From contig NZ_JRAO01000030.1 of NCBI RefSeq assembly GCF_000768875.1, positions 1-64,000 on the forward strand: 64,000 nt of DNA, read 5' to 3'. Positions within the stretch are counted from its first letter, which is position 1. Each line of letters opens with the position of its first letter. The notes under the pieces are model-generated. The model did no database searches, was not told the origin of the DNA, and saw nothing but the letters and a program-made list of their open reading frames with translations. Shown here in pieces: positions 18,729 through 28,052 of this stretch. The translations under genes and the position numbers were made by a program. The stretch comes from Porphyromonas sp. COT-239 OH1446 (GTDB lineage Bacteria > Bacteroidota > Bacteroidia > Bacteroidales > Porphyromonadaceae).

Positions 18729-19346
18729 ATGAAGACGACTAGACTGCTTCGCCTGCTCAGCCTCATGGTCCTCCTCCTCGGGGGGGCTTCGTACACGCTC
18801 CATGCTCAGCAAACACATCGCCTCTCGGACTACATTGCCCAGTGCCCTCTGATCGATGTAGAGGCCCGTGGGCAGATCGTCGAGGCGATGCGTAGCCTCG
18901 AGGCTAAGGGCTCTAGCTCGGAGGTATTCACCCTCCAGGCCAATGAGGTCTCGAACCTCTCGATCACCCTCATGCCTATGCCCAACGGCACACCTGTGAT
19001 CTGCGTCATCGAGACCCTTAGCCGTCCTCGCCGAGATAGCTATCTGCGCTGCTTCTCGCCCCAGTGGCAGGAGCTAGATGCTCGGGCATTCATTCACCCC
19101 GAGCCTCGCCGAGAGGAGCTACTCGCAGCTCTGAGCCTTGCGCCCGAGAGCATCCGAGAGCGTCTGCGACAGATGCTCACCCCCCTCTACTGGGGTCTCG
19201 AGTGGGGCGACGGAGCGACCCTGCGCTTCACGCCGCAGCCCATCCCTCTGCCCGCAGGTAGCACCGAGGACGAACTCAACGAATGGCTCTCCAAGCTGCC
19301 GATACTCGAGTATCGCTGGCGGGGCGTGCGCTTCGAGCGTCAATAA
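18729..19346 (+). CDS. DUF3256 family exported protein
   Basis: 205 residues with a signal peptide (hydrophobic residues 7-22, cleavage near HAQ|Q). The mature part fits the DUF3256 family of Bacteroidetes: LSDYIAQCPLIDVEARGQIVEAM at about 32-54 and a second part beginning YWGLEWGDGATLRF. It lies 11 bp after kdsA and is probably co-transcribed. The function is unknown; a periplasmic location is inferred from the signal peptide. Confidence 0.8.
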   Translation: MKTTRLLRLLSLMVLLLGGASYTLHAQQTHRLSDYIAQCPLIDVEARGQIVEAMRSLEAKGSSSEVFTLQANEVSNLSITLMPMPNGTPVICVIETLSRPRRDSYLRCFSPQWQELDARAFIHPEPRREELLAALSLAPESIRERLRQMLTPLYWGLEWGDGATLRFTPQPIPLPAGSTEDELNEWLSKLPILEYRWRGVRFERQ

Positions 19347-19380
19347 TCCCCCTCTTGGAGTACATTGATCCACTAAATCT

Positions 19381-20301
19381 ATGAAGCTAAAATATACGAT
19401 CCCCGCTGCTCTGGCCTTCGTGGCGATAGTCGTGGCGGTGTTTTTCCTCTTGCTAGATAGAGAGCGAGACAAGCTCGAGGCCGAGCGGGCCGAGTATGCC
19501 CGTGTGCAGCAGGAGGTCATGCAGGAGATCATGCAAGAGGAGCTCAACAAGATCTCCAAAGAGTACGAAGAGCAATATCAGAAGATCAGCTCCAAGGGCA
19601 GGGACGGACGCAGCCTTGCCTTCTCGGCCGACTCGCTGCTCAGCCAGCTGAACCGAGAGCGAGAGCGAGTCGATAGCCTCAAGAGAGAGCTCAAGCAGAG
19701 CAAGGAAGCCAGCATCCAGCGCATTGCCCAGCTACAGAGAGAGATCGGCATGCTGCGAGATGTGCTCAAGAGCTACGTCGTACAGATCGACTCACTCCAT
19801 GCTACGAACGAACGCCTCAGGGCCGAAAACAAGGAGGTGCGCCAGAGCTACGAGCGAGTCTCCGACGAGGCTCGGCAGCTCTCTGACGAGAAGGAGCGGC
19901 TGACTCAGCGAGTCAATCTCGCCGCCAAGCTCGATGCCACGGCCATCACCGTAACCCCTATCGACAAGCGAGGCCGAGCCACGAAGCGCATCAGCAAGAT
20001 GGTGCACCTGAAGATCAACTTCGTCGTGGTCAAGAATATCACTGCCCCCGTGGGCTACAAGCAGTTCTATGCCCGCATCATGCGTCCCGACGATGAGGTC
20101 ATGCTCAAGAGTGAGGCGGGGAACTTTGAGTTCGAGGGCCAGCAGATCCCTTACTCTATCCGCCGAGAGCTGGAGTATGGGGGCGAGGAGCTACCCGTGG
20201 AGATGTTTTGGCCCATCGAGGAGACCCTCCTGGCGGGTAAGTATCGCCTTATCCTCTTCGCCGACGGCAATATCATCGGTGAGTCTACCTTCTCCCTCTA
20301 A
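19381..20301 (+). CDS. Membrane-anchored coiled-coil protein, function unknown
   Basis: 306 residues. One N-terminal membrane helix (about 6-26) is followed by a long charged coiled coil (about 27-180; heptads such as REIGMLRDVLKSYVVQIDSLHATNERLRAENKE, here broken only by a short Ser-rich stretch near 70-85). A compact C-terminal domain of about 110 residues (KMVHLKINFVVVKN to the end) has beta-rich character. It sits 34 bp after the DUF3256 gene and 21 bp before a patatin. I recognise no named family. It could be an envelope spacer or scaffold. Confidence 0.75.
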   Translation: MKLKYTIPAALAFVAIVVAVFFLLLDRERDKLEAERAEYARVQQEVMQEIMQEELNKISKEYEEQYQKISSKGRDGRSLAFSADSLLSQLNRERERVDSLKRELKQSKEASIQRIAQLQREIGMLRDVLKSYVVQIDSLHATNERLRAENKEVRQSYERVSDEARQLSDEKERLTQRVNLAAKLDATAITVTPIDKRGRATKRISKMVHLKINFVVVKNITAPVGYKQFYARIMRPDDEVMLKSEAGNFEFEGQQIPYSIRRELEYGGEELPVEMFWPIEETLLAGKYRLILFADGNIIGESTFSL

Positions 20302-20322
20302 CTCCCAAAGTCGAGCAAACTC

Positions 20323-21096
20323 ATGCAGCCCCTTCCCTACGACCTAGGCCTTGCTCTCAGCGGAGGCAGCATCAAAGGTTTCGCACACCTAGGTGTCCTC
20401 AAGTGCCTCGAGGAGCGAGACCTTCGGCCCGACATCATCGCTGGCACGAGCGCAGGGGCTCTCATGGGGGCCCTCTATGCCGACGGCTATTCGCCCCAAG
20501 AGATCTTTGAGCTGCTGCGTGAGCAGGGCTTCATGGGGATGACGACCCTGAGGCCCTCGGGTGGTGGAGTCTTCGACACGAGTAAGTTCGTCCGTTATCT
20601 CAAGGAGCTACTCCATCACGAGCGTCTCGAGGAGCTGCCCCTGCCCGTACGCATCGTAGCCACAGACCTGGATGCAGGCGACCAGCACGTCTTCTCCGAG
20701 GGCCCACTGGCCGAGGTTATCACTGCTTCGTGCTGCATCCCCGTGCTCTTCAACCCCATTGTCCTCGACGGGGTGCGCTACGTCGATGGAGGGCTATTCC
20801 GCAACCTCCCCGTCTCGGTCATCCGCTCCGAGTGCCGAGAGGTTATCGGGGTGAACCTCGGCCCAGAGGAGGACAGCGAATACAAAAAGACCGTCTTCGG
20901 CGTGGCCAATAGAGCCTGGGAGCTCGTCTTCAGACAGAATACTCGCCCCGACAAAGAGGCTTGCGACCTGCTCCTTGAGACCCAGGAGGTGCTCCAGTAT
21001 GGGATGTTCGAGGTCGATGCCGCCACAGAGATCCTCGAGATCGGCTACCGCCTGGCCTGTCAGAGCCTCGACGAATACAAAGCAAAGAAACAATGA
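20323..21096 (+). CDS. Patatin-like phospholipase, RssA-type
   Basis: 257 residues. The patatin catalytic dyad is intact: oxyanion loop LALSGGSIKGFAHLGVL at about 8-24, nucleophile Ser in GTSAGALMG near 40, and Asp in VDGGLFRNLPV near 150. Such enzymes hydrolyse acyl esters of phospholipids in the cytoplasm or at the inner membrane. No signal peptide is visible. The stop overlaps the next ATG (ATGA), so it is coupled to the GH13 gene. Confidence 0.9.
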   Translation: MQPLPYDLGLALSGGSIKGFAHLGVLKCLEERDLRPDIIAGTSAGALMGALYADGYSPQEIFELLREQGFMGMTTLRPSGGGVFDTSKFVRYLKELLHHERLEELPLPVRIVATDLDAGDQHVFSEGPLAEVITASCCIPVLFNPIVLDGVRYVDGGLFRNLPVSVIRSECREVIGVNLGPEEDSEYKKTVFGVANRAWELVFRQNTRPDKEACDLLLETQEVLQYGMFEVDAATEILEIGYRLACQSLDEYKAKKQ

Positions 21097-22787
21097 AGCA
21101 TCAAGAGAAAATCATCATATACTCCCTGCTGCCCCGCCTCTGGGGCAACGACACCCAGCAGCTGATCCCCTCGGGCTCTATGCAGCACAACGGCGTGGGC
21201 AAGATGGCCGACCTGAGTAGCGAAGACCTCGACTACATCCGCTCGCTCGGCTGCAACTACGTCTGGTACATTGGCCTCCTCGAGCATGCGACGAAGACGA
21301 GCTTCGCCCACGAGGGCATCCCCACAGATCATCCCGCCATTGTCAAGGGGGAGGCAGGCTCGCCCTATGCCATCCGAGACTACTACGACATTGCCCCTAG
21401 CTTGGCCGAGGTCGTCTCGGAGCGTATGCAAGAGTTTGAGGCCCTCGTCGAGCGAAGCCACAGGGCAGGCCTCAGGGTGATGATCGACTTTGTCCCCAAT
21501 CACGTAGCCCGTACTTATAGCTCCGACCAAGCCCCCCGAGGGGTGCAGGATCTTGGCCAGGGGGACGACCCTGGTCTGGCTTTTAGCCCCACCAACTGCT
21601 TCTACTATCTTCCTGGGCAGAGGCTCGAGCTCCCCCAGGAGGCGCAGCAGAGCTCTATCCCCTACGAGGAGATGCCTGCTCGAGCCACAGGTAACGACTG
21701 CTTCTCCGCCCACCCCAGCATCAACGATTGGTTCGAGACCGTCAAGCTCAACTACGGCATAGATTACCAGGGCTCGGGCCAGCTCTCGTGCGAGAGCATC
21801 CCCACGACTTGGCATCGCATGCTTGAGATCCTCCGTTTTTGGGCCGCTAAGGGTGTAGATGGCTTCCGCTGCGATATGGCTGAGATGGTGCCCGAGGCCT
21901 TCTGGGCCTGGGCTTTAAGTGCCCTCAAGGCCGATTATCCCGACCTCATCTTCCTGGCAGAGATCTATCAGAACCATCGCTATGCCGCCTATCTCGAGGC
22001 CGGATTCGACTTCCTCTACGACAAGGTGGGTCTGTATGATGGCCTACGCAGCATCGCCATGGGGCAGGCCTCGGCCTCGACCTTCACGGCTGCTCGAGAT
22101 GCTGTCGGGGCTATGCAGCCTCGGATGTGCTACTTCCTCGAAAATCATGACGAGCAACGCTTCGCCTCGGACTTCTTCTGTCCCGAGGGCAAGGCCTGGC
22201 TACCCAGTCTAGCGGCTACCACCCTCTCAGGGCCTAATCCGTACCTGCACTACTTCGGCGGAGAGCTAGGCGAGCGAGGGATGGATGCCGAGGGCTTCAG
22301 CGGTCGAGACGGCCGTACGACCATCTTCGACTACTGGGCTCTGGACAAGGTGCAGCGGCTTCGGCATGGCGGCTTCGGCCCTGCGCTACTGACAGATCAG
22401 GAGCTAGAGCAGCTGACTGAGACGCAGCTCCTTCTAGGCAGCATCGCTCAGCATCCTCTAGTCCTCGAGGGGGGCTATCATGGGCTGAATTACTGCAACG
22501 AGGCCTCACCCGAGTACGACAGCCATCGGGTACTGAGCTTTGCCCGCTATAGGGATGGCGAGCTCCTCCTCGTTGTCTCTAGTTTCGCTTCAGAGGCTCG
22601 GGAGCTCTCCCTCCACCTACCCAAGTCCGTCCTCGAACACATGGGCATCGATGTAGGCAAGCCCATGCTCCGCCAAGATCTACTCTTTGGAGGTAGTGCC
22701 ATCATGGCCCTCACACCTCTAGCCCCATTGAGACTAAGCCTAGGGGCCTATGATACCCTCATTTGGCACTTCATCCCCCTCTCCTGA
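21093..22787 (+). CDS. GH13 alpha-amylase family glycosidase
   Basis: 564 residues without a signal peptide, so probably cytoplasmic. The four GH13 regions are present: VMIDFVPNHVAR (region I), GFRCDMAEM with the catalytic Asp (II), FLAEIYQ with the catalytic Glu (III) and FLENHDEQR with the third Asp (IV). It opens with IIYSLLPRLWGN, typical of the Bacteroidetes intracellular amylase-like enzymes. It would act on stored glycogen or maltodextrin, in keeping with the GT3 glycogen synthase at 40 kb. Exact linkage specificity cannot be read from sequence. Confidence 0.9.
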   Translation: MKHQEKIIIYSLLPRLWGNDTQQLIPSGSMQHNGVGKMADLSSEDLDYIRSLGCNYVWYIGLLEHATKTSFAHEGIPTDHPAIVKGEAGSPYAIRDYYDIAPSLAEVVSERMQEFEALVERSHRAGLRVMIDFVPNHVARTYSSDQAPRGVQDLGQGDDPGLAFSPTNCFYYLPGQRLELPQEAQQSSIPYEEMPARATGNDCFSAHPSINDWFETVKLNYGIDYQGSGQLSCESIPTTWHRMLEILRFWAAKGVDGFRCDMAEMVPEAFWAWALSALKADYPDLIFLAEIYQNHRYAAYLEAGFDFLYDKVGLYDGLRSIAMGQASASTFTAARDAVGAMQPRMCYFLENHDEQRFASDFFCPEGKAWLPSLAATTLSGPNPYLHYFGGELGERGMDAEGFSGRDGRTTIFDYWALDKVQRLRHGGFGPALLTDQELEQLTETQLLLGSIAQHPLVLEGGYHGLNYCNEASPEYDSHRVLSFARYRDGELLLVVSSFASEARELSLHLPKSVLEHMGIDVGKPMLRQDLLFGGSAIMALTPLAPLRLSLGAYDTLIWHFIPLS

Positions 22788-22815
22788 GAGCTTCCCTAGA
22801 GACCAACGAAACAAA

Positions 22816-24879
22816 ATGAATCAGACTAATCCTATACTGCTACCCTACGATACCCCACACGGGGCTTACCCCTTCGACCGAATAGATATCGAGCACTACC
22901 GTGAGGCCTTTGCAGAGGCTCTCAAGATCAAACGTGCCGAGGTTGATGCGATCATCAACAATCCCGAGCCGCCAACCTTCGACAATACCATCCTCGCCCT
23001 CGAGCGGTGTGGCGATGCGATGGAGCGGGTCTCAGGCATCTTCTTCAACCTGCTGCATGCCCATGCCAATGACGAACTGATGCAGATCTCCGAGGAGATC
23101 ATCCCTCAGATGTCCGAGCTATCGACGTATATTATTCTCAACGAAGCCCTTTTCGAGCGGATACACTCTGTCTATCAAGAGAGAGAAAGCCTCGGTCTCG
23201 ATGAGGAGGAGCAGAGACTGCTACAGAATTGCTACGAAGGCTTCGCCGAGAGCGGTGCTACACTGCCCGAGGTGCAGAAGCAACGCCTGCGAGAGCTCAG
23301 CCAAGAGCTCAGCCGCAGTGGTCTGCTCTTCGGACAGAATACCCTTAAGGATCAGAAGCGTTATCGCCTCTACCTCAGCGACGAGAGTGAGGTCAAGGGG
23401 ATGCCCGAGTCATCTCTACTCATGGCTCGAGAGGCTGCTGAGAGGGAGGGACATCCAACGGGTTGGCTCTTTGACCTTTCTGCCCCTAGCTACTTCCCCT
23501 TCATGCAGCATTGCCCTGTGGGTGAGCGCAGACGAGAGATGTACCTGGCTAAGATGGCCATCGGAGCTGCAGGGGATGAGTACGACAACCGAGAGCATAT
23601 TCGTTCACTTGTCAATGGTCGCCTAGAGGAGGCTCAGCTACTGGGCTATGAAACCTTTGCCCATCTAGCCCTACACAAGCGTATGGCCAAGCATCCGAGT
23701 GCGGTGTATGAACTCCTGGATAAGCTCCTCGATGCCTACAAGCCCGTCGCAGAGCGAGAGATCGAGCAGGTGCGGAGGTTTGCCCTCGAGCGAGGTGTCG
23801 AGACAGAGCTACAGAGCTGGGACTGGAGCTACTGGGCCGAGCAATACAAGCAGGCCTATTACGAACTGGACGATGAACTGTTGCGCCCCTACTTCGAGCT
23901 CTCTCGAGTGATCGAGGCTGTCCTAGGCCTTGCTACCCAGCTCTACGGCCTAGGCTTCGAGGAGAGAGGGGATATACCCGTGTATCATCCTGATGTCAAG
24001 GTCTTCGAGGTCAAGGATGAGGATGGCTCTTATCTAGGCCTCCTGTACACAGACTTCTTCCCCCGAGAGGGCAAGCAGAGTGGGGCTTGGATGAATAACC
24101 TACAGGAGCAATATCACCTGGAGAGTGGTGAGGATCATCGCCCGCATATTGTCCTGGTGATGAACTTCACCCCACCGACGGCAGAGAGGCCTTCGCTGCT
24201 GACTGTTGGCGAGGTGCACACCTTCCTGCACGAGTTCGGTCATGCCCTGCATGGGCTTTTGTCTCAGTGTCGCTTCTCCTCGCTCAGCGGTACGGGTGTA
24301 GCCCGAGACTTCGTTGAGCTCCCCAGTCAGATCATGGAGAACTGGCTCTCGGAGCCCGAGTGGCTAACCAGCTTCGCTCGGCATTATCAGAGCGGTGAAG
24401 CGATCCCGAGCGAATATATTGATCGGATGCAGCGAGCCCGCCACTTCCTCGTTGGCTATGCTGCCTGCCGTCAGCTGAGCTTTGGTTACCTGGATATGGC
24501 TTGGCATACGCTCAGAGAGCCCCTGGGTGAGGCGTTAGATGTCCGAGCCTTCGAGGATGAAGCCTGGCACAAGGCCCTCGTACTGCCTCCAGCCTCCGAA
24601 GGGGCTATCATGAGCACCTCCTTCGGGCACATCTTCTCTGGGGGCTACAGTGCTGGTTACTATGGCTACAAGTGGGCGGAGGTGCTGGACGCAGATGCCT
24701 TCTCCCTCTTCAAGCAGCATGGGATCTTCAGCCGAGAGGTCGCCCAACGCTTTCGCCGAGAGATCCTCTCTCAGGGGGATAAGCGGGAGGCTATGGATCT
24801 CTACGAGAGCTTCCGAGGGGCTAAGCCCTCGATCGATGCGCTGCTGCGCCGAGACGGGATCTTGCCCCTAGAGGCCTAA
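22816..24879 (+). CDS. M3 family metallopeptidase (oligopeptidase/peptidyl-dipeptidase)
   Basis: 687 residues from the ATG at 22816; an earlier in-frame ATG at 22750 lies inside the GH13 gene and is not used. The zinc motif HEFGHALHG is at about residue 470, with the third ligand Glu about 30 residues later (VELPSQIMENW). The N-terminus (LLPYDTPHGAYPFDRIDIEHY) matches the Dcp/OpdA branch. It degrades short peptides. No signal peptide is seen, so it is probably cytoplasmic. It lies in the kdsA-apbE gene run, 28 bp after the GH13 gene. Confidence 0.92.
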   Translation: MNQTNPILLPYDTPHGAYPFDRIDIEHYREAFAEALKIKRAEVDAIINNPEPPTFDNTILALERCGDAMERVSGIFFNLLHAHANDELMQISEEIIPQMSELSTYIILNEALFERIHSVYQERESLGLDEEEQRLLQNCYEGFAESGATLPEVQKQRLRELSQELSRSGLLFGQNTLKDQKRYRLYLSDESEVKGMPESSLLMAREAAEREGHPTGWLFDLSAPSYFPFMQHCPVGERRREMYLAKMAIGAAGDEYDNREHIRSLVNGRLEEAQLLGYETFAHLALHKRMAKHPSAVYELLDKLLDAYKPVAEREIEQVRRFALERGVETELQSWDWSYWAEQYKQAYYELDDELLRPYFELSRVIEAVLGLATQLYGLGFEERGDIPVYHPDVKVFEVKDEDGSYLGLLYTDFFPREGKQSGAWMNNLQEQYHLESGEDHRPHIVLVMNFTPPTAERPSLLTVGEVHTFLHEFGHALHGLLSQCRFSSLSGTGVARDFVELPSQIMENWLSEPEWLTSFARHYQSGEAIPSEYIDRMQRARHFLVGYAACRQLSFGYLDMAWHTLREPLGEALDVRAFEDEAWHKALVLPPASEGAIMSTSFGHIFSGGYSAGYYGYKWAEVLDADAFSLFKQHGIFSREVAQRFRREILSQGDKREAMDLYESFRGAKPSIDALLRRDGILPLEA

Positions 24880-24923
24880 GCCTCTAAGGTTCTTATCATA
24901 CTTTCACTTCATTCTATTTCTCA

Positions 24924-25478
24924 ATGCAACACGCTCCTATGCAACAGCCTCAGAGCCCAACCCTACTCTATGCCTCTCGTGCAGGCATAGTCTTTGGGCT
25001 TTACTTTGCCATCAAGTATCTGGCCTTGATGTATATGATTCCTCATCCAGGTCTCTCCCTAGCCTTTTTGCTCGGGACACTCTTCGTGCCCTTCTTGGCC
25101 TATCGCCTGACGAAGAGCTATCGAGAGATAATAGCTCCTGTGGGGGACTTCAGCTTCCGAGACGGATGGGTCTTTGGGGTCTTGATCTACCTCTTCGCCT
25201 CGATCGTCGTGCTGATCCCCCACTACATCTTCTACACCCGCCTCTTGCCTGAGCAATTCCCCATACTGGCGGAGAAGCTCTCCGAGATCTACGCACAACT
25301 GCCCGAGATCTATCAGCAGCATCAGCTCCTACTCGGAGGTGAACCCCTGGAGATCATGACCGAGCAGATGCAGCAGCTCCCTGTGGGACGAATGCTCGTG
25401 GCCGATGTACTCAACAACGTCTTCCTCGGCTCGCTCCTGAGCCTCATCAACGCAGCCCTGCTCAGACGCAAGGCCTAA
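24924..25478 (+). CDS. DUF4199 family membrane protein
   Basis: 184 residues with four predicted membrane helices (about 19-38, 42-62, 79-103 and 155-178) and a helical extramembrane segment rich in Gln, Glu and Leu between the third and fourth. This layout fits DUF4199, a family of Bacteroidetes whose gene commonly precedes a dolichol-phosphate-mannose-synthase-like GT2 gene, as it does here 18 bp downstream. Role unknown; probably an accessory to the glycosyltransferase. Confidence 0.82.
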   Translation: MQHAPMQQPQSPTLLYASRAGIVFGLYFAIKYLALMYMIPHPGLSLAFLLGTLFVPFLAYRLTKSYREIIAPVGDFSFRDGWVFGVLIYLFASIVVLIPHYIFYTRLLPEQFPILAEKLSEIYAQLPEIYQQHQLLLGGEPLEIMTEQMQQLPVGRMLVADVLNNVFLGSLLSLINAALLRRKA

Positions 25479-25496
25479 CCCCTCTACAGCAACATC

Positions 25497-26450
25497 ATGG
25501 ATATATCCGTTGTCATACCCCTGTACAATGAGGCAGAGTCTCTGCCCGAGCTCGAGGCCTGGATCCGTCGGGTCATGGACGAGCATGGCTTCAGCTATGA
25601 GATCCTCTTCGTCGATGATGGCAGCACAGATGGCTCTTGGCAGATCATCCGAGGACTACAGAAGAGTAATCCGCATATCCGAGCGGTGAAGTTTCGCCGC
25701 AACTATGGCAAGTCGCCTGGGCTGCACTGTGCCTTCGAACGGGCTCGAGGAGAGGTCGTCATCACAATGGATGCAGACCTACAGGACAGCCCGGAGGAGA
25801 TTCCCGAGCTCTACCGCATGATCAAGCAGGAGGGGTACGATTTGGTCAGTGGTTGGAAGCAAAAGCGGTATGACCCTATACTCACGAAGAACCTCCCCTC
25901 GAAGCTCTTCAATGCTACGGCTCGTCGCCTCTCGGGCATCGACAACCTGCATGACTTCAACTGTGGTCTCAAGGCCTATCGCTGCGAAGTGGTCAAAAAC
26001 ATCGAGATCTACAATGATATGCACCGCTATATCCCGTACATGGCCAAGAATGCAGGCTTTCATCGTATCGGGGAGAAGGTCGTGCAGCACCAGGCCCGCA
26101 AGTATGGGCAGTCCAAGTTCGGCCTCAACCGCTTCGTTAATGGTTACCTCGATCTGATCACGCTGTGGTTTACGTCCAAGTTTGGGCGCAAGCCCATGCA
26201 CTTCTTCGGTCTAGCGGGTAGCTTGATGTTCGTGGTAGGCTTCATCGCTCTAGCCATTATCCTGCTGAATAAGTTCCTGCATCTCTACCACGGTACTCCT
26301 GCACCACTGGTAACCGATCGGCCTTACTTCTTCATTGCTCTAACGGCGATGATCATCGGGACACAGCTCTTTCTAACAGGCTTTGCGGCCGAATTGATTA
26401 GTCGCCAGGCAAGCGACCGCAACGAATACAAGATCGAAGAAGAAATATAA
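25497..26450 (+). CDS. GT2 family glycosyltransferase with C-terminal membrane helices
   Basis: 317 residues. The GT-A domain shows VVIPLYNEAESL at the start, FVDDGSTDGSW near residue 40 and TMDADLQDSPEE near 92 (metal-binding DxD). The C-terminus has two membrane helices (about 235-260 and 280-308). This is the layout of the polyprenyl-phosphate mannose/glucose synthases (GtrB/DPM1-like), which load sugar onto a lipid carrier at the inner membrane. It is coupled to the DUF4199 gene upstream and apbE downstream by short spacers. Confidence 0.9.
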   Translation: MDISVVIPLYNEAESLPELEAWIRRVMDEHGFSYEILFVDDGSTDGSWQIIRGLQKSNPHIRAVKFRRNYGKSPGLHCAFERARGEVVITMDADLQDSPEEIPELYRMIKQEGYDLVSGWKQKRYDPILTKNLPSKLFNATARRLSGIDNLHDFNCGLKAYRCEVVKNIEIYNDMHRYIPYMAKNAGFHRIGEKVVQHQARKYGQSKFGLNRFVNGYLDLITLWFTSKFGRKPMHFFGLAGSLMFVVGFIALAIILLNKFLHLYHGTPAPLVTDRPYFFIALTAMIIGTQLFLTGFAAELISRQASDRNEYKIEEEI

Positions 26451-26472
26451 CCCCACTTCCCCTATCGCTCCT

Positions 26473-27540
26473 ATGGCATTCTCTACTGGCAAACGACCCA
26501 AGTGGCTCGTCTCCCTCTCTCGCCTTATCGCTGTCCTTCTAGTCGTGTGTTGTGCCTATTGGGGCATCAAGATCTATAGGCAGTCGCAGCAGCATCATGG
26601 GCAGTTCTCTCATCTCTCGGGAGAGATCTTCCACACCTATTACTCGATCAAGTATGACCGCACGGCGAACTACCAGGCGGCGATCGACTCGGTCTTCTCT
26701 ACCTTCAGCCATTCGCTGAACCCCTTCGACAGCACAAGCCTCATCGCCTATATCAACCGCCATGAGGCTGGGCCTGCGGACTCGATGCTGCTGCGTGTCT
26801 GGGCGGCCTCTCGCCGCATCGCCGAGGCCTCGGGCGGTTCGTACGATGTAACCTGCTCACCACTGATCAATGCCTGGGGCTTCGGCTTCTCCGACTCGGA
26901 TACGATCTCGGCCAAGGTCTTGGATAGCCTGCGCAGCTTCGTCGGTTACAATCGAGTGCGGGCGACGAGGGACTCGCTCATCAAAGAAGATCCTCGGATG
27001 AAGATCGACTTCTCCTCCATCTCCAAGGGCTACTGCTCAGACCTCGTGGGCGAATACCTCCATGCTCAGGGAGCCGAGCACTATATGGTCGATCTAGGGG
27101 GTGAGGTGGCCTTCCGAGGGCTCAACCCCCAGGGGAAGCCCTGGCGCATAGGGGTCAGCAAGCCCATAGACGACCCCACTGGCCTCATGCAGGAGCTGGA
27201 GCTTATCATCAGCCTCGATATGCCCCAGGGTGGGCTTGCGACCTCGGGAAACTATCGCAACTACAAGATGATCGAGGGGAAGAAGTATGCCCACACGATC
27301 AACCCCCTGACGGGCTACCCCATACAGACCGATGTGCTCAGTGCGACCATCATAGCTCCCAGCTGCATGATGGCTGATGGGCTGGCGACGGCCTGTATGA
27401 CCAAGACCTCTCAGGAGATCCCGGCCTTCCTCGCCCAGTTTGAGGGGGTGGAGTACATGCTCATCCTTGGGGGGGAGGGACAGAGCTACCGTAGCATCAT
27501 GAGCCCAGGCTTCTCTAGGCTCGTCGTCCCAAAGGAATAG
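26473..27540 (+). CDS. apbE: FAD:protein FMN transferase
   Basis: 355 residues with an N-terminal membrane anchor (about 12-30). ApbE motifs are seen: GEIFHTYYSIKYD, SPLINAWGFGF, DFSSISKGYCSDLV, VDLGGEVAFRG and AHTINPLTGYPI. It moves FMN from FAD onto Thr of flavoproteins such as NqrB/NqrC and RnfG on the periplasmic side of the membrane. It is the last gene of the kdsA run, followed by a terminator at 27564. The target flavoproteins are not in this window. Confidence 0.93.
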   Translation: MAFSTGKRPKWLVSLSRLIAVLLVVCCAYWGIKIYRQSQQHHGQFSHLSGEIFHTYYSIKYDRTANYQAAIDSVFSTFSHSLNPFDSTSLIAYINRHEAGPADSMLLRVWAASRRIAEASGGSYDVTCSPLINAWGFGFSDSDTISAKVLDSLRSFVGYNRVRATRDSLIKEDPRMKIDFSSISKGYCSDLVGEYLHAQGAEHYMVDLGGEVAFRGLNPQGKPWRIGVSKPIDDPTGLMQELELIISLDMPQGGLATSGNYRNYKMIEGKKYAHTINPLTGYPIQTDVLSATIIAPSCMMADGLATACMTKTSQEIPAFLAQFEGVEYMLILGGEGQSYRSIMSPGFSRLVVPKE

Positions 27541-27563
27541 CCTCTACCCATACTCCGCACCAT

Positions 27564-27618
27564 AAGCCCGCCCCTCGAACTGCTCCTAGGAGTCTCGAGG
27601 GACGGGCTTGTTCTTTCT
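27564..27618 (+). terminator. Terminator of the kdsA-apbE gene run
   Basis: AAGCCCGCCCCTCGA pairs with TCGAGGGACGGGCTT (one mismatch) around an 16-nt loop, followed by TTGTTCTTTCT. It starts 24 bp after the apbE stop. Confidence 0.85.
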
Positions 27619-27725
27619 CGTCCTAAGGGATCGGGGGAGGTAGCGAGCCTCTTACAGAGCCCCTCGGTACGTCTCTAGCAGGCTCTCCGACGAGGTACTG
27701 ATCGGGCCTCGGCGGAGGTCTCGGT

Positions 27726-27891
27726 AGGTTCGCAGATGAGACCCAAGTAGGATCGCACGTGAGACTCAAATAGGAACTCGAGTGAAGTCCTACTTATACC
27801 TCCATCGAGCTCCTATCTGAGTCTCGAGTGAGGTGTCAGATAGGCTCTGAGGAGAGGCGACCATAGGCCCTCTGCCGCACGCTCGGTAGGG
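27726..27891. repeat. 23-bp repeat array B
   Basis: Lies between the convergent apbE and hmuV genes. Two forward 23-bp units, AGGTTCGCAG-n13 and AGGATCGCAC-n13, run into reversed units and a shared tail. The block matches array A (17454-17619) at about 156 of 166 positions by hand alignment. The remaining part of this 510-bp gap holds crossing inverted repeats at 27947-27998 and a hairpin at 28013-28038. Confidence 0.87.
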
Positions 27892-28012
27892 CCTCGGTCG
27901 AGTGCCTCCCCAAGTCGTACTCCAGCCCCTATGACGCAAAGAGGGCGGAGGCCGTGAGGCACTCATTGCTGAGCCCACACTGGCCTCCGTCCTCACGGAC
28001 ATTCACTAGTCC

Positions 28013-28038
28013 CCTAGCTGCTCGAGCGAGCTGCTAGG
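28013..28038 (-). terminator. Probable terminator of the hmu operon
   Basis: CCTAGCTGCTC pairs with GAGCTGCTAGG with a single T-T mismatch and a 4-nt loop. It lies 14 bp after the hmuV stop on the minus strand. There is no clear T tract, so termination strength is uncertain. Confidence 0.5.
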
Positions 28039-28052
28039 TCGAGGGGGATAGC

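Noticed and set aside
22750-22815. Earlier start for the M3 peptidase.
   Set aside because: The extension lies inside the GH13 gene and adds 22 residues unlike family N-termini; the ATG at 22816 gives the usual start.
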